A stretch of 64,000 nucleotides of DNA, taken from contig NZ_JXQZ01000059.1 of NCBI RefSeq assembly GCF_000878135.1, forward strand, positions 1 to 64,000, in the 5' to 3' direction. Below are positions 55,224 through 64,000 of this stretch, piece by piece. Position 1 is the first letter of the stretch. Each line of letters begins with the position of its first letter. A program made the translations under genes and the position numbers. Source of the stretch: Frigoribacterium sp. MEB024. GTDB lineage: Bacteria > Actinomycetota > Actinomycetes > Actinomycetales > Microbacteriaceae. The notes beneath the pieces are model-generated. The model had not been told where the DNA came from and did no database searches. It was given only the letters and a program-made list of their open reading frames with translations.

Positions 55224-55960
55224 ACCTCTTTCTCGACGCATTCGCCTGGCTCGCCGATCCTGCCCACCTCTCCGGTGCCGACGGGGTCCCGACCAGGTTG
55301 GGCGAGCATCTCTGGTACACGATCGTCGCCGTGGTGATCGCTTCGGTCCTCGCAGTCCCGGCTGGTTACCTCATCGGGCACACGGGTCGTGGCCGAACCC
55401 TGGCCGTCGCCCTGACCGGTGGCGCCCGGGCGTTGCCGACCGTCGGGTTGGTCTTCCTCCTGGCGCTCCTCGTGGGGATCGGCATCACCGCGCCGATGAT
55501 CGCGTTCGTCGTCCTGGCGATCCCCTCGGTCCTGGCCGGTGCCTATTCGGGCTTCGAAGCCGTGGATCGCAAGACCATCGACGCCGCCCGGGCGGTCGGC
55601 ATGACCGAGTGGCAGATCGTCACCAAGGTCGAAGTGCCCCTCGGGCTGCCCCTCCTGATCGGTGGCATCCGTTCGGCCACGCTGCAGGTCGTGGCCACGG
55701 CGACCATCGCCACGGTGGTCGGGGCCGGGGGCCTCGGCACCTACATCTTCCGCGGCCTGCGATCGAACGACTACACCCAGATGCTGGCCGGCTCGATCGT
55801 CGTCATCGCCCTCGCGGTCGTCCTCGAGATCCTCTTCTCGATCGTCCAGCGTCTGGTGGTCCCTGCCGGGGTCACGGCCGGACGCCCCTCCGACACCCGC
55901 TCCAAGGCCGTCCGGCCCGGGGCGGTCACGGCAACACCCCTCACGAAAGGCACACAGTGA
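55220..55960 (+). CDS. osmoprotectant ABC transporter permease, second
   Basis: A 246-residue permease with about six helices. The coupling loop reads KTIDAARAVGMTEWQIVTKVEVPLG, and RALPTVGLVFLLALLVGIG matches OpuCD/OsmY members. A hydrophilic tail (GRPSDTRSKAVRPGAV) follows the last helix. GTG overlaps the previous stop by four bases. Confidence 0.92.
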   Translation: MNLFLDAFAWLADPAHLSGADGVPTRLGEHLWYTIVAVVIASVLAVPAGYLIGHTGRGRTLAVALTGGARALPTVGLVFLLALLVGIGITAPMIAFVVLAIPSVLAGAYSGFEAVDRKTIDAARAVGMTEWQIVTKVEVPLGLPLLIGGIRSATLQVVATATIATVVGAGGLGTYIFRGLRSNDYTQMLAGSIVVIALAVVLEILFSIVQRLVVPAGVTAGRPSDTRSKAVRPGAVTATPLTKGTQ

Positions 55961-56892
55961 TCACAGCGAACAAGAAGGGCCGGCTCACCGTTCTCGGCGC
56001 AGTCGCGATCGGGGCCATGGTGGCCCTGGCAGGGTGCGCGTCGAGCGACCCGCTGAGCTCCGGCGACTCGTCCGCGTCGGGCGACGGCGACACGCTCGTC
56101 ATCGGATCGCAGCAGTACTACTCGAACGAGATCATCGCCGAGCTCTACGCCCAGGCGCTCGAGGCCAAGGGCTACAAGGTCGACCGTCAGTACCAGATCG
56201 GTCAGCGCGAGGTCTACCTGCCCGAGCTCGAGTCGGGCAAGATCGACGTCTTCCCCGAGTACACCGGCAACCTGCTGCAGTACTACGACAAAGAAGAGAC
56301 CGCGAAGTCGCCCGAAGAGGTCGAGACGGCCCTCGCCGCCGCCCTGCCCGACGGTCTGACCGCGTTGAAGGCCGCTGCGGCGTCCGACCAGGACAGCTAC
56401 AACGTGACGAAGGAGTTCTCCGAGGAGAACGACATCACGAGCCTGGCCGACCTGAAGAACTACTCGGGCACGCTCACGTTGGGTGCTCCGCCCGAGAACG
56501 CCGAACGCCCCTACGGCCCTCCCGGCCTGAAGAGCATCTACGGCGTCGACGTCACCTCGACCCCCATCGACGACGGCGGTGGCCCGCTGACGGTCAAGGC
56601 CCTCACCGACGGCAGCGTCCAACTGGCCGACATCTACACGGCCAGCCCGTTGATCACCGAGAACGACCTCGTCACCCTCGAGGACCCCGAGAACATGATC
56701 CTGCCGCAGAACGTGGTCCCGATCGTGTCCGACAAGGTCGACTCGGACGCACAGGACGTCATCGACAGCGTCGACGCGGTCCTGAGCGCATCCGACCTGC
56801 AGCAGCTCAACTCGAAGAGCCAGACCGACAAGGAGTCCTCGGCCACCATCGCCAAGGACTACCTGACCGAGAAGGGCCTGCTCGACAGCTAG
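55957..56892 (+). CDS. osmoprotectant-binding lipoprotein of the ABC importer
   Basis: A 311-residue substrate-binding lipoprotein. The signal peptide ends at a lipobox (MVALAGCASSDP), so Cys is the lipidated residue after cleavage, and the OsmF/OpuCC fold begins VIGSQQYYSNEIIAELYAQA. Motifs DVFPEYTGNLLQYY and DGSVQLADIYTASPLI are characteristic of this family. GTG overlaps the previous stop. A strong hairpin follows. Confidence 0.94.
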   Translation: MITANKKGRLTVLGAVAIGAMVALAGCASSDPLSSGDSSASGDGDTLVIGSQQYYSNEIIAELYAQALEAKGYKVDRQYQIGQREVYLPELESGKIDVFPEYTGNLLQYYDKEETAKSPEEVETALAAALPDGLTALKAAAASDQDSYNVTKEFSEENDITSLADLKNYSGTLTLGAPPENAERPYGPPGLKSIYGVDVTSTPIDDGGGPLTVKALTDGSVQLADIYTASPLITENDLVTLEDPENMILPQNVVPIVSDKVDSDAQDVIDSVDAVLSASDLQQLNSKSQTDKESSATIAKDYLTEKGLLDS

Positions 56893-56904
56893 GCATCCCC
56901 GTCG

Positions 56905-56936
56905 AGGGCCCCGTTCCGTGCGCGGAACGGGGCCCT
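56905..56936 (+). terminator. intrinsic-type terminator of the osmoprotectant operon
   Basis: GGGCCCCGTTCC and GGAACGGGGCCC pair perfectly (13 base pairs including the closing A-T) around GTGCGC. The downstream sequence is T-poor (TTCGTCGTCC). Confidence 0.7.
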
Positions 56937-56983
56937 TCGTCGTCCGGGGCCCCGCCCGCCGGGCGACCACGAGGAGGCGCGGG

Positions 56984-57652
56984 TCAGGGCGCGTCGTCGC
57001 CCGCGTCCCCGTCGGGCCGGGCCATGCGGCGTTCCTCGCGGCGGTGCAGGACCTTCTTCACGACGACGACGAGCAGGACGAACACGGCGATGATGCCGAC
57101 GAAGACGTAGCCGGCCTGGTGCAGGCCGTCCGCGAGCTCTCGGTAGCTGCCCGCGGCCGCCGCGCCGACGGAGACGTAGGCGAGCGCCCAGAGGATGCAC
57201 GCGGGGGCCGTCCAGGTGAGGAACGTCCGGTAGCGCATCGGGCTCGTGCCCACGGTCAACGGGATCAACGAGTGCAGCACCGGCAGGAACCTCGACACGA
57301 AGACGGCGATGCCGCCCCGTCGGGCGAGGTAGTTCTCGGCCCGGACCCAGTTCGCCTCGCCGAGGCGTCGGCCGAGGGCACTCGCCCGGATCCTCGGCCC
57401 GAAGAACCGGCCGAGAGCGAAGCCGACGCTCTCGCCCACCAGGGCGCCCAGGACGAGGGCGACCACGAGTGCCCCGAACTCGAACGGTGACGCCACCGCC
57501 GTCGCCGACACGATCGCCACCGTGTCGCCCGGCACGACGAGGCCGAGGAGAACCGACGTCTCGAGCACCATGGCGACACCGGCCAAGACCGTCCTCAGCA
57601 CGGGATCGACGGACTGCACCGTGTCGAGCAGGGTCGTCAGCACGTCGTTCAC
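56984..57652 (-). CDS. DedA family membrane protein
   Basis: A membrane protein of about 222 residues in the DedA family, implicated in lipid flipping and membrane homeostasis. Features are the ETSVLLGLVVPGDTVAIVSA segment, LGRFFGPRIRAS, and the conserved FVSRFLPVLHSLIPLTVG. Five to six hydrophobic helices are seen. GTG at 57652 is set by TAGGCT seven bases upstream; an earlier GTG at 57670 overlaps the -10. It diverges from cydA. Confidence 0.92.
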   Translation of the reverse strand: MNDVLTTLLDTVQSVDPVLRTVLAGVAMVLETSVLLGLVVPGDTVAIVSATAVASPFEFGALVVALVLGALVGESVGFALGRFFGPRIRASALGRRLGEANWVRAENYLARRGGIAVFVSRFLPVLHSLIPLTVGTSPMRYRTFLTWTAPACILWALAYVSVGAAAAGSYRELADGLHQAGYVFVGIIAVFVLLVVVVKKVLHRREERRMARPDGDAGDDAP

Positions 57653-57659
57653 CCGCCCG

Positions 57660-57665
57660 AGCCTA
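57660..57665 (-). promoter_or_regulatory. -10 hexamer TAGGCT for leaderless DedA gene
   Basis: On the minus strand TAGGCT is followed by seven bases and GTG at 57652. Confidence 0.6.
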
Positions 57666-57726
57666 TTCACAGCGAGTGCACGGCGCCCGGGTACCGTAAA
57701 CGACAGGTGTCGCGTATCTGCAGATC

Positions 57727-57732
57727 TATGCT
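57727..57732 (+). promoter_or_regulatory. candidate -10 TATGCT for cydA
   Basis: TATGCT would give a leader of about 55 bases before the cydA ATG at 57796. No Rex-type palindrome was noticed. Confidence 0.4.
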
Positions 57733-57795
57733 CGTCACGTCCCGACGGTGCGACGCACGACCACCACCACCATCCGAGGGAGAAGGCACATCCCG

Positions 57796-59208
57796 ATGAA
57801 CGAGCTGCTCGACCCGCTGCTGTTGTCCCGCTGGCAGTTCGGGCTCACCACGATCTACCACTTCCTGTTTGTGCCCCTCACGATCGGCATGGCGTTCACG
57901 GTGGCGGTATTCCAGACGGCATGGGTGCGCACCGGCCGCGTCCACTACCTGCAGCTGACCCAGTTCTTCGGCAAGATCTTCCTGATCAACTTCGCCATGG
58001 GCGTCGTGACCGGCATCGTGCAGGAGTTCCAGTTCGGCATGAACTGGTCCGACTACTCGCGATTCGTCGGTGACGTGTTCGGCGCCCCGCTCGCGCTCGA
58101 GGGCCTGCTCGCGTTCTTCCTCGAGGCGACCTTCATCGGCATCTGGATCTTCGGCTGGGACAAGGTGCCGCCGAAGCTGCACCTGCTGAGCATCTGGGGC
58201 GCGACCGTCGGCAGCATCCTCTCGGCGTACTTCATCATCGCCGCGAACGCCTTCATGCAGAATCCGGTCGGCTACGACATCAACGAGGAGAAGGGCCGGG
58301 CCGAGCTCACCAGCATCTGGGAGGTCCTGACCAACAAGGTGGCCCTCGCCGCGTTCCCGCACACGATCTTCGCCTGCTTCATGGTCTCGGCCGCGGTCAT
58401 CGTCGCGGTCGCCGCCTGGCACCTGTCGCGCAACCAGCACCTCGAGACGATGCGGCCGGCCCTGCGGTTCGGTCTCTGGACGATGGTCGCCGCCGGCGCG
58501 CTCACCTTCATCACGGGCGACCAGCTCGGTCTCGCCATGGTCGAGACCCAGCCCATGAAGATGGCGGCCGCGGAAGCGCTGTACAAGACCAGCACCGGTG
58601 CCGACGCCTCGTTCTCGATCTTCACCCTGGGCACGCCCGACGGGGTGCACGAGCTCTTCAGCATCAGGGTTCCGTACCTGCTGTCGTTCCTGTCGACGCA
58701 CACGTTCGACGGCACGGTCGAGGGCATCAACGATCTGCAGGCGCAGTACGTGCAGCTCTACGGTCCGGGCGACTACACCCCGATCATCTGGGTCACCTAC
58801 TGGTCCTTCCGCTGGATGATGGGCCTCGGCATGGTCAGCGTCCTCGTCTCGCTCGTCGGCCTCTGGATCACCCGCAAGGGGCGCCTGCCGCAGAACAAGT
58901 GGGTGTGGCGGGCCGCGGTCTTCAGCTACCCGATGCCCCTCCTCGCCATGATCGTCGGCTGGGTCTTCACCGAGATGGGACGGCAGCCCTGGCTCGTCTT
59001 CGGGCTGCTCAAGACCGAGGACGGCGTCTCGCCCGGGGTCACCGGCCTGACGGTGCTCATCTCGCTCGTCGCCTTCACGCTGATCTACGGCACGCTCGCG
59101 GTCGTCGAGTTCAAGCTCATCGTCAGGGCCGCCCAGAAGGGGCCGGCCGACGCCCCCGAGCCCGACCCCGTGTCGGGCGAGATCCGACACGAGGCGACGG
59201 TCTACTGA
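57796..59208 (+). CDS. cydA: cytochrome bd ubiquinol/menaquinol oxidase subunit I
   Basis: Catalytic subunit of the cytochrome bd terminal oxidase, which reduces oxygen at low tension. It has 470 residues. Conserved His/Met ligands sit in the helices LLSRWQFGLTTIYHFLFVPL and KMAAAEALYKTS, and the GRQPW motif is in EMGRQPWLVFGLL. The quinol-binding loop region is of the short (Q-loop-minus) type common in actinobacteria. ATG at 57796 is chosen because MNELLDPLLLSRWQFG is the family start; a GAGAAGG ribosome site precedes it. Confidence 0.96.
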   Translation: MNELLDPLLLSRWQFGLTTIYHFLFVPLTIGMAFTVAVFQTAWVRTGRVHYLQLTQFFGKIFLINFAMGVVTGIVQEFQFGMNWSDYSRFVGDVFGAPLALEGLLAFFLEATFIGIWIFGWDKVPPKLHLLSIWGATVGSILSAYFIIAANAFMQNPVGYDINEEKGRAELTSIWEVLTNKVALAAFPHTIFACFMVSAAVIVAVAAWHLSRNQHLETMRPALRFGLWTMVAAGALTFITGDQLGLAMVETQPMKMAAAEALYKTSTGADASFSIFTLGTPDGVHELFSIRVPYLLSFLSTHTFDGTVEGINDLQAQYVQLYGPGDYTPIIWVTYWSFRWMMGLGMVSVLVSLVGLWITRKGRLPQNKWVWRAAVFSYPMPLLAMIVGWVFTEMGRQPWLVFGLLKTEDGVSPGVTGLTVLISLVAFTLIYGTLAVVEFKLIVRAAQKGPADAPEPDPVSGEIRHEATVY

Positions 59209-59251
59209 TGTCCACGACCCCCATCGAACCGACGCGAGAAAGGCTCTGACC

Positions 59252-60253
59252 ATGGACCTCCCCACCCTCTGGTTCGTCATCCTCGGGTTCTTCTTCGTCG
59301 GATACTTCGTGCTCGACGGCTTCGACTTCGGGGTCGGCATGTCGCTGCCCTTGCTCGGCCGTGACGACACCGACCGGCGCGTGCTGATCAACACGATCGG
59401 CCCGGTCTGGGACCTCAACGAGACCTGGGTCATCGTCGCCGGTGCGTTCCTGTTCGCGGCCTTCCCCGAGTGGTACGCCACGCTGTTCAGCGGCTTCTAC
59501 CTCCTGATGCTGCTCATCCTGCTGGCCCTGATCGCGCGGGGCGTCTCGTTCGAGTACCGCCACCAGCGTCCCGAGTCCTCGTGGAAGCGCCGCTTCGACC
59601 TCATGATCGTCGTCGGCTCGGCCGTGCCGGCGTTCGTCTGGGGGCTGGTCTTCGCCAACGTCGTCCAGGGCGTGCCGCTCGACGAGGGGCACAACTACAC
59701 CGGGACGCTGCTCGACCTGCTGAACCCCTACGCCCTGCTGGGCGGCCTCACGACCCTGCTGCTCTTCTTCACGCACGGCGTGGTGTTCGTCACGCTCAAG
59801 ACCGAGGGCGAGATCCGTGGTCGGGCCAGGCGTCTCGCCACCCGGTCCGGGGTCGTCACGATCGTCGTCGCCGCGGCCTTCCTGGCCCTGACCTCGCTGA
59901 TGCACGGGACCCTCGTGTCGGTCGCCCTCTCGGCCGTGGCCGCCGTCACCCTGATCGCGTCGTTCGTCGCGAACCTCCGCGGGCGTGAGGGGCGGTCCTT
60001 CGGCCTCATGGCCGTCACGATCGCCCTGGCGGTGTCGAGCCTGTTCGCGGCGCTCTTTCCGGGGGTGATGCCGGCGAGCAACGACCCGGCGAACAGCCTC
60101 ACGATCGCCAACGCCTCGAGCTCCACCTATACCCTGACGATCATGAGCTGGGTCGCCCTCGTCTTCGTCCCGCTCATCCTCGGCTACCAGGGCTTCACCT
60201 ACTGGATCTTCCGCAAACGGATCACCCGTACGGCGATCCCGGCCGCGCACTGA
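59252..60253 (+). CDS. cydB: cytochrome bd oxidase subunit II
   Basis: Partner of CydA, 333 residues with eight to nine membrane helices. Hallmarks are VLDGFDFGVGMSLPL, GPVWDLNETWVIVAGAFLFAAFPEW and SFEYRHQ. It follows cydA by 43 bases. The next gene, cydD, starts ten bases after its stop. Confidence 0.96.
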   Translation: MDLPTLWFVILGFFFVGYFVLDGFDFGVGMSLPLLGRDDTDRRVLINTIGPVWDLNETWVIVAGAFLFAAFPEWYATLFSGFYLLMLLILLALIARGVSFEYRHQRPESSWKRRFDLMIVVGSAVPAFVWGLVFANVVQGVPLDEGHNYTGTLLDLLNPYALLGGLTTLLLFFTHGVVFVTLKTEGEIRGRARRLATRSGVVTIVVAAAFLALTSLMHGTLVSVALSAVAAVTLIASFVANLRGREGRSFGLMAVTIALAVSSLFAALFPGVMPASNDPANSLTIANASSSTYTLTIMSWVALVFVPLILGYQGFTYWIFRKRITRTAIPAAH

Positions 60254-60263
60254 GCCGGCGTCC

Positions 60264-61943
60264 GTGAAGCCGCTCGACCCGCGCCTCCTGCGCTACGCCT
60301 CCGCCGCCCGGGTCTTCCTGGGGCTCGGCGCCGTGCTCGGCCTCGCGCAGACGGTCGCGATCGTCGCCGTGGCCTGGTTCACGACGACGGCCGTGGTCCG
60401 GGTCGTCGAGGGGAGCACCTCCGGGCTCTCGACCGCCCTGCTGGGGCTCGGCGTCTCGGTGGCGGCACGGTCGCTCGTGGCGTGGGCGCTCGAGGTGACG
60501 GCCGCGCGGGCCGCGGCGCAGGTCAAGAGCCAGCTGCGGTCCCGGGTGGTCCGTGCGGTCGCCGACCGGGGGCGCGCCTGGGTCGACCGCCACTCCTCGG
60601 CGCGCGTCGCGACCCTCGTCGGCCCGGGCCTCGACGCTCTCGACGAGTACTTCGCCCGCTACCTGCCCCAGCTGGTGCTCACGGCCCTGGCGACACCGCT
60701 GGTGATCGTCGTCATGGCGCTGCACGACTGGTTGTCGGCCCTCATCGTCGTGCTGACGCTGCCCTTGATCCCCGTCTTCATGGTGTTGATCGGGTGGACG
60801 ACCCGTGCCGCCCAGAACCGGCAGTGGGACCGCCTGACGCACCTCGCCTCGTCGTTCGCCGACGCCGTGGGCGGGGCGTCGACCCTCAAGGCGTTCGGTC
60901 GTGAACGGCGTCAGGTCGAGCGGATCGGCCGGCTCACCGACGACTACCGCGTCGAGACGGTCACGGTGCTGCGCGTGTCGTTCCTCAGCGGCTTCGTGCT
61001 CGAGCTCGCGGCGTCGTTGTCGGTCGCGCTCGTCGCCGTGTCGATCGGCATCCGGCTCGTCGAGGGATCGATGGGGCTGACCGCCGGGCTGTTCGTGCTG
61101 CTGCTCACCCCCGAGGCCTACCTGCCCCTGCGCCAGGTCGGAGCCAACTACCACGCCGCGGCCGACGGGGTCGCGGCGGCGGAGGACGTCTTCGAGCTGC
61201 TCGACGACGAGTCGGGCGACGTCGCGCCCCCGCCGACCGGGCCGATCGGCCCGACCGGGCCGACCGGGTCCGCCGGGTCGAGGACCGTCGACGATCGGGC
61301 CGAACCCCCCGTCGAGGCCGACGCACTCGTCGTCGACCGGGTCTCGGTGAGCCGAGGAGGCGCGGTGCGGCTGGCCGAGACCTCCTTCGTCGCCGAGACG
61401 GGTCGCGTCACCGCGGTCGTCGGTCCGAGCGGGGCCGGGAAGTCCACCCTGCTCGACGTCGTGCTGGGTCTGGAACGGTGCGGGGGCCGGGTGGTCTGGC
61501 GCTCGTCGGGCCGTGCCCCCGCCCGCCACGAGATCGCCTGGTCGGGCCAGTCGCCGATGCTGTCGTCCGGCACCGTCGCCGAGAACGTCGCTCTGGGAGA
61601 CGCGGGTGAGCCCGACACCGAGGCCGTCGTGCGCGCCCTCGACCTGGCCGGCGCGGCCGGCCTCGACCCGGCGCTCGTGCTCGGGGCCGGCGGCCAGGGG
61701 TTGTCCGGCGGCCAGGCGCAGCGGGTGTCGGTGGCCCGGGCGCTGTACCGGCTCGACCGGGTCGGGGCGCGCCTCCTGCTGGTCGACGAGCCCTCGTCGG
61801 CCCTCGACCGCGTCACCGAGGCCCGGGTCGTCGAAGGCCTCCGCCGCATCGCTGCCACGGGTGTCGCCGTGGTCGTCGTCACGCACCGCCGCGCCGTGAG
61901 CGACGCGGCCGACGTCGTCGTCCCGATCGGAGGCCTCTCGTGA
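60264..61943 (+). CDS. cydD: CydD, subunit of the thiol-exporting ABC complex
   Basis: Half of the heterodimeric ABC exporter that moves cysteine or glutathione-type thiols to the outside and is needed to assemble cytochrome bd. It has 559 residues: six membrane helices, then the ATPase domain with VGPSGAGKSTLLDVVLGLE, signature LSGGQAQRVSVARALY and Walker B LLLVDEPSSALDR. The linker between helices and ATPase is a collagen-like GPIGPTGPTGSAG stretch. The N-terminal LDPRLLRYA is encoded by the recurring CCGCGCCTCCT motif. The stop overlaps cydC. Confidence 0.94.
   Translation: MKPLDPRLLRYASAARVFLGLGAVLGLAQTVAIVAVAWFTTTAVVRVVEGSTSGLSTALLGLGVSVAARSLVAWALEVTAARAAAQVKSQLRSRVVRAVADRGRAWVDRHSSARVATLVGPGLDALDEYFARYLPQLVLTALATPLVIVVMALHDWLSALIVVLTLPLIPVFMVLIGWTTRAAQNRQWDRLTHLASSFADAVGGASTLKAFGRERRQVERIGRLTDDYRVETVTVLRVSFLSGFVLELAASLSVALVAVSIGIRLVEGSMGLTAGLFVLLLTPEAYLPLRQVGANYHAAADGVAAAEDVFELLDDESGDVAPPPTGPIGPTGPTGSAGSRTVDDRAEPPVEADALVVDRVSVSRGGAVRLAETSFVAETGRVTAVVGPSGAGKSTLLDVVLGLERCGGRVVWRSSGRAPARHEIAWSGQSPMLSSGTVAENVALGDAGEPDTEAVVRALDLAGAAGLDPALVLGAGGQGLSGGQAQRVSVARALYRLDRVGARLLLVDEPSSALDRVTEARVVEGLRRIAATGVAVVVVTHRRAVSDAADVVVPIGGLS
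61233..61280 (+). repeat. 9-base repeats encoding the CydD Gly-Pro-Thr linker
   Basis: GGGCCGACC-like units are repeated about four times and give GPIGPTGPTG in the CydD linker. Like the GAF-regulator linker, it is a short in-frame minisatellite. Confidence 0.6.
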
Positions 61944-63679
61944 CCCGCTCGTTGCTCCGCACCGCCCAGCCCGCCGGGCGACGGGCCGCCCCCGGCATCG
62001 TCTCCGGGTCGCTCAGCGCCCTGTCGGCGGTGGCGTTGCTCGCGGCGTCGGCGTACCTGATCACGCGAGCCGCCGAGCAGCCGCCGATCCTCTACCTCTC
62101 GCTCGCCGTGGTCGGCGTCCGCGCCTTCGCCCTGACCCGGGCGGTCTTCCGCTACCTCGAACGGTTGTCGAGCCACGACGCGGCCTTCCGTCAGCTGGCG
62201 GTGGTCCGCACCGAGCTGTACCGGCGCCTGATCCGCGTGGCCCCGGCGGGCCTCGGCCGCACCGACCGCGGCGACCTGCTGGCGCGCGTCGTCGGGGACG
62301 TCGACGCCCTTCAAGACCTGCCCCTGCGGGTCGTGCAGCCGCTCGTGGTGTCGGGCCTCACCTCGGTCGTCGCGGTCGTCGGCGTCGCCCTCGTGTCCCC
62401 GGCCGCGGCGGTCGTCCTGGCGGGTGCACTCGTCGTCGCGTTCGTCGTCGGTTGCGTCGCCGCCGACCGGCTCGCCCGCCGCAGCGAGCGCACCCTCGCC
62501 GACCGGCGGGGGGCGCTCTCGGCCGCCGTCGTCGATCTCGTCCAGAACCTCGACGTGCTCGTCGCGTTCGAGGCGGTGGACCGCCAGCTCGGCCGGGTCG
62601 CGGGGCTCGACGACGACCTGCGCCGCGCCTCCTCGCGTCGTGCCCTGACCGCGGGCGTGGTCGCCGCCGTGCTCTCGGCGCTGTCGGGTGCCGCCGTGCT
62701 CGCGACGATCCCCGTCGTCGCGCCCGGCTTTGCCTCGGGAGGGCTGACCGGCCCGGCCTTCGCGTTGGTCGCCCTCGTGCCCCTCGCCGTCTTCGAAGTC
62801 GTCGGAGCCGTCCCGACGGCCGTGCTGGCCTGGCGTCGCGTCCGGGCGAGCGGTGACCGCGTCGAATCGGCGGTGCCGGTCGAGGTGCCGGCCGGCGTCG
62901 TCGACGACGAGGCCGTCGGAGGGGCGGACCCGGGCCCCGTGGAGCCTGTCCGCGCGGGCGGCTCCGCCGTGTCGGCCCCGGCACCCGCCCTGCGTCTGCA
63001 CGGCGTCTCGGCGACGTGGCCGGGGGCGGTCGGCCCCGCTCTCCGCGGCGTCGACCTCGAGGTGGCCGTGGGCGACCGCCTCGTGGTCGAGGGGCCGAGC
63101 GGCGCGGGCAAGACCACGCTGACCTCGGTGCTGGCCCGGTTCGTCGAGCACACGGGTCGCTACGAGGTCGGGGGAGTCGACACGGCGACCCTCGCCCCGG
63201 CCGCCGTCCGGGCCACGGTTGGCCTGATCGAACAGACGCCCTACCTCTTCGACGAGTCCCTGCGTCAGAACCTGCTCTTCGCCCGCGACACGGCCACAGA
63301 CGACGACCTGCTCGCGGTGCTGGACCGCGTCGGGCTGGGTCGCTGGGCGGCCGAGCGTGGCGGGCTCGACGCACCCGTGGGTGAACGGGGAGTCCTCGTC
63401 TCGGGTGGCCAGGCCCAGCGCATCTCGCTGGCCCGAGCCCTTCTGCGGGGGTTCCCGGTGCTCGTGCTCGACGAGCCCACGGCCGGACTCGACCCCGAGA
63501 CCGCCCGACGACTCGTGCGCGACGTCCTCTCCACCGCCCGGGACGACGGCTCGACGGTCGTCGTGATCTCGCACGTGGAGGTGCCGGCCGAGCTGGTCAC
63601 GCGTCGCGTGCGCATCGAGGGGGGCCTGCTGAGCGAGGTCGAGGTCGGACCGGACGTCGCCCTCGACGGCGACGCCTGA
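61940..63679 (+). CDS. cydC: CydC, subunit of the thiol-exporting ABC complex
   Basis: Second half of the CydDC exporter. It has 579 residues with six membrane helices, then the ATPase domain: Walker A VEGPSGAGKTTLTSVLARFV, signature VSGGQAQRISLARALL, Walker B VLVLDEPTAGLD and the switch VVVISHVEVP. GTG at 61940 overlaps the cydD stop (GTGA). A 21-base tandem duplication covers the last codons and stop. Confidence 0.94.
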   Translation: MTRSLLRTAQPAGRRAAPGIVSGSLSALSAVALLAASAYLITRAAEQPPILYLSLAVVGVRAFALTRAVFRYLERLSSHDAAFRQLAVVRTELYRRLIRVAPAGLGRTDRGDLLARVVGDVDALQDLPLRVVQPLVVSGLTSVVAVVGVALVSPAAAVVLAGALVVAFVVGCVAADRLARRSERTLADRRGALSAAVVDLVQNLDVLVAFEAVDRQLGRVAGLDDDLRRASSRRALTAGVVAAVLSALSGAAVLATIPVVAPGFASGGLTGPAFALVALVPLAVFEVVGAVPTAVLAWRRVRASGDRVESAVPVEVPAGVVDDEAVGGADPGPVEPVRAGGSAVSAPAPALRLHGVSATWPGAVGPALRGVDLEVAVGDRLVVEGPSGAGKTTLTSVLARFVEHTGRYEVGGVDTATLAPAAVRATVGLIEQTPYLFDESLRQNLLFARDTATDDDLLAVLDRVGLGRWAAERGGLDAPVGERGVLVSGGQAQRISLARALLRGFPVLVLDEPTAGLDPETARRLVRDVLSTARDDGSTVVVISHVEVPAELVTRRVRIEGGLLSEVEVGPDVALDGDA

Positions 63680-63710
63680 CGGCTCGACGGCGACGCCTGA
63701 CGGCTCGACG
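63662..63710 (+). repeat. 21-base tandem duplication at the cydC stop
   Basis: CTCGACGGCGACGCCTGACGG is present twice in a row (63662 and 63683) and begins a third time. Each copy carries a TGA, so the gene ends in the first copy and the second is a spare. Confidence 0.75.
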
Positions 63711-63760
63711 TCGCCGCGGTCGTCGGACCGCCGTCGTCGGCGGCGGCACTCGGGCTGCGG

Positions 63761-64000
63761 TCAGGTGCCGACCGGGCGTCGCAGGCGGTCGAGTCGGCCG
63801 CGCCAGAGCGCGAGGCGCCCGGGTTCCTCGGCCGGGGCCGGGCCGTCGACCCAGCCGGTGACGATGCGGATGCCGTGCAGTGCGCTGAGGCTCCAGACCT
63901 CGAATCCGTCGAGCTCGTCCGGCCGGGTGTGGTCGTGCAGGACGTCGACGCCGAGGACGGCGGCCAGCGTCGTCAGGCTGCGGACCGTCACGCCGGGCAG
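63761..64000 (-). CDS. aminotransferase class IV family protein, 3' part
   Basis: The frame is open through the window end, so only the last 79 codons are seen. LPGVTVRSL is the PLP-enzyme class IV motif (as in 4-amino-4-deoxychorismate lyase and branched-chain aminotransferases), and VWSLSALHGIRIVTGWVDGP is the matching C-terminal strand. Whether it is a PabC-type lyase or another member needs the rest of the gene. Confidence 0.8.
   Translation of the reverse strand: MPGVTVRSLTTLAAVLGVDVLHDHTRPDELDGFEVWSLSALHGIRIVTGWVDGPAPAEEPGRLALWRGRLDRLRRPVGT

Noticed and set aside
61148-63574. An 808-codon minus-strand frame opposite cydD/cydC
   Set aside because: It crosses two genes that have perfect ABC motifs on the plus strand; no domain is visible.

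Overview
The window is a GC-rich chromosomal segment from an actinobacterium, most likely of the family Microbacteriaceae. This is judged from codon bias, from the partial M50 protease followed by ispG, the nusA-ylxR-infB-rbfA block, a DnaE2-type polymerase and a DUF6504 gene with actinobacterial SOS boxes, and many GTG starts. No tRNA, rRNA, CRISPR array, insertion sequence or prophage was seen. Most of the window is core chromosome; the hipBA pair and a few regulatory sites are the accessory-looking parts. Genus cannot be settled from the sequence alone.

Layout. 1-2.1 kb: end of an M50 intramembrane protease, then ispG. 2.3-5.1 kb: a MetQNI-type ABC importer. 5.1-10.4 kb: a six-gene MoxR/DUF58/von Willebrand A/TPR operon (Bat-like) with overlapping genes. 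10.5-17.3 kb: proS, nusA, ylxR, infB, rbfA. 17.3-22.4 kb: mutY (-), a kinase-fold protein, truB, two membrane proteins, ribF, and convergent deoC. 22.4-28.5 kb: an epimerase/DUF2867 protein, small membrane proteins, an SGNH hydrolase, a Stealth-type sugar-phosphate transferase, a Nudix hydrolase and a DUF2236 oxygenase. 28.7-39.5 kb: metallophosphoesterase, Zn-alcohol dehydrogenase, rpmA/rplU, aldehyde dehydrogenase with DUF779 and a GAF regulator, an epimerase divergent from its likely TetR repressor, a DksA-like protein and a glutathionyl-hydroquinone-reductase-like protein. 39.6-44.5 kb: dnaE2 with a perfect SOS box, divergent from a FUSC-type exporter. 44.7-52.8 kb: a G6PDH-like gene, a GH15 enzyme, pnuC, a second SOS-controlled gene (DUF6504), hipBA, an APP1-type phosphatase and an SRAP protein. 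52.9-57 kb: TetR plus a four-gene osmoprotectant-type ABC importer. 57-63.7 kb: DedA, then cydABDC (cytochrome bd oxidase and its assembly exporter). The window ends inside an aminotransferase class IV gene.

Regulatory picture. Thirteen genes carry a TAnnnT hexamer exactly 6 or 7 bases before the start codon, the layout of leaderless actinobacterial transcripts; this fixes several starts. Two divergent gene pairs share one symmetric -10 element read on both strands, and one of these is flanked by two copies of an inverted repeat that look like TetR operators. Two SOS boxes sit just downstream of -10 hexamers. A 12-16 base motif (core GGAGGCGCGG) recurs throughout, singly, in tandem, and as the arms of long terminator-like hairpins between genes.
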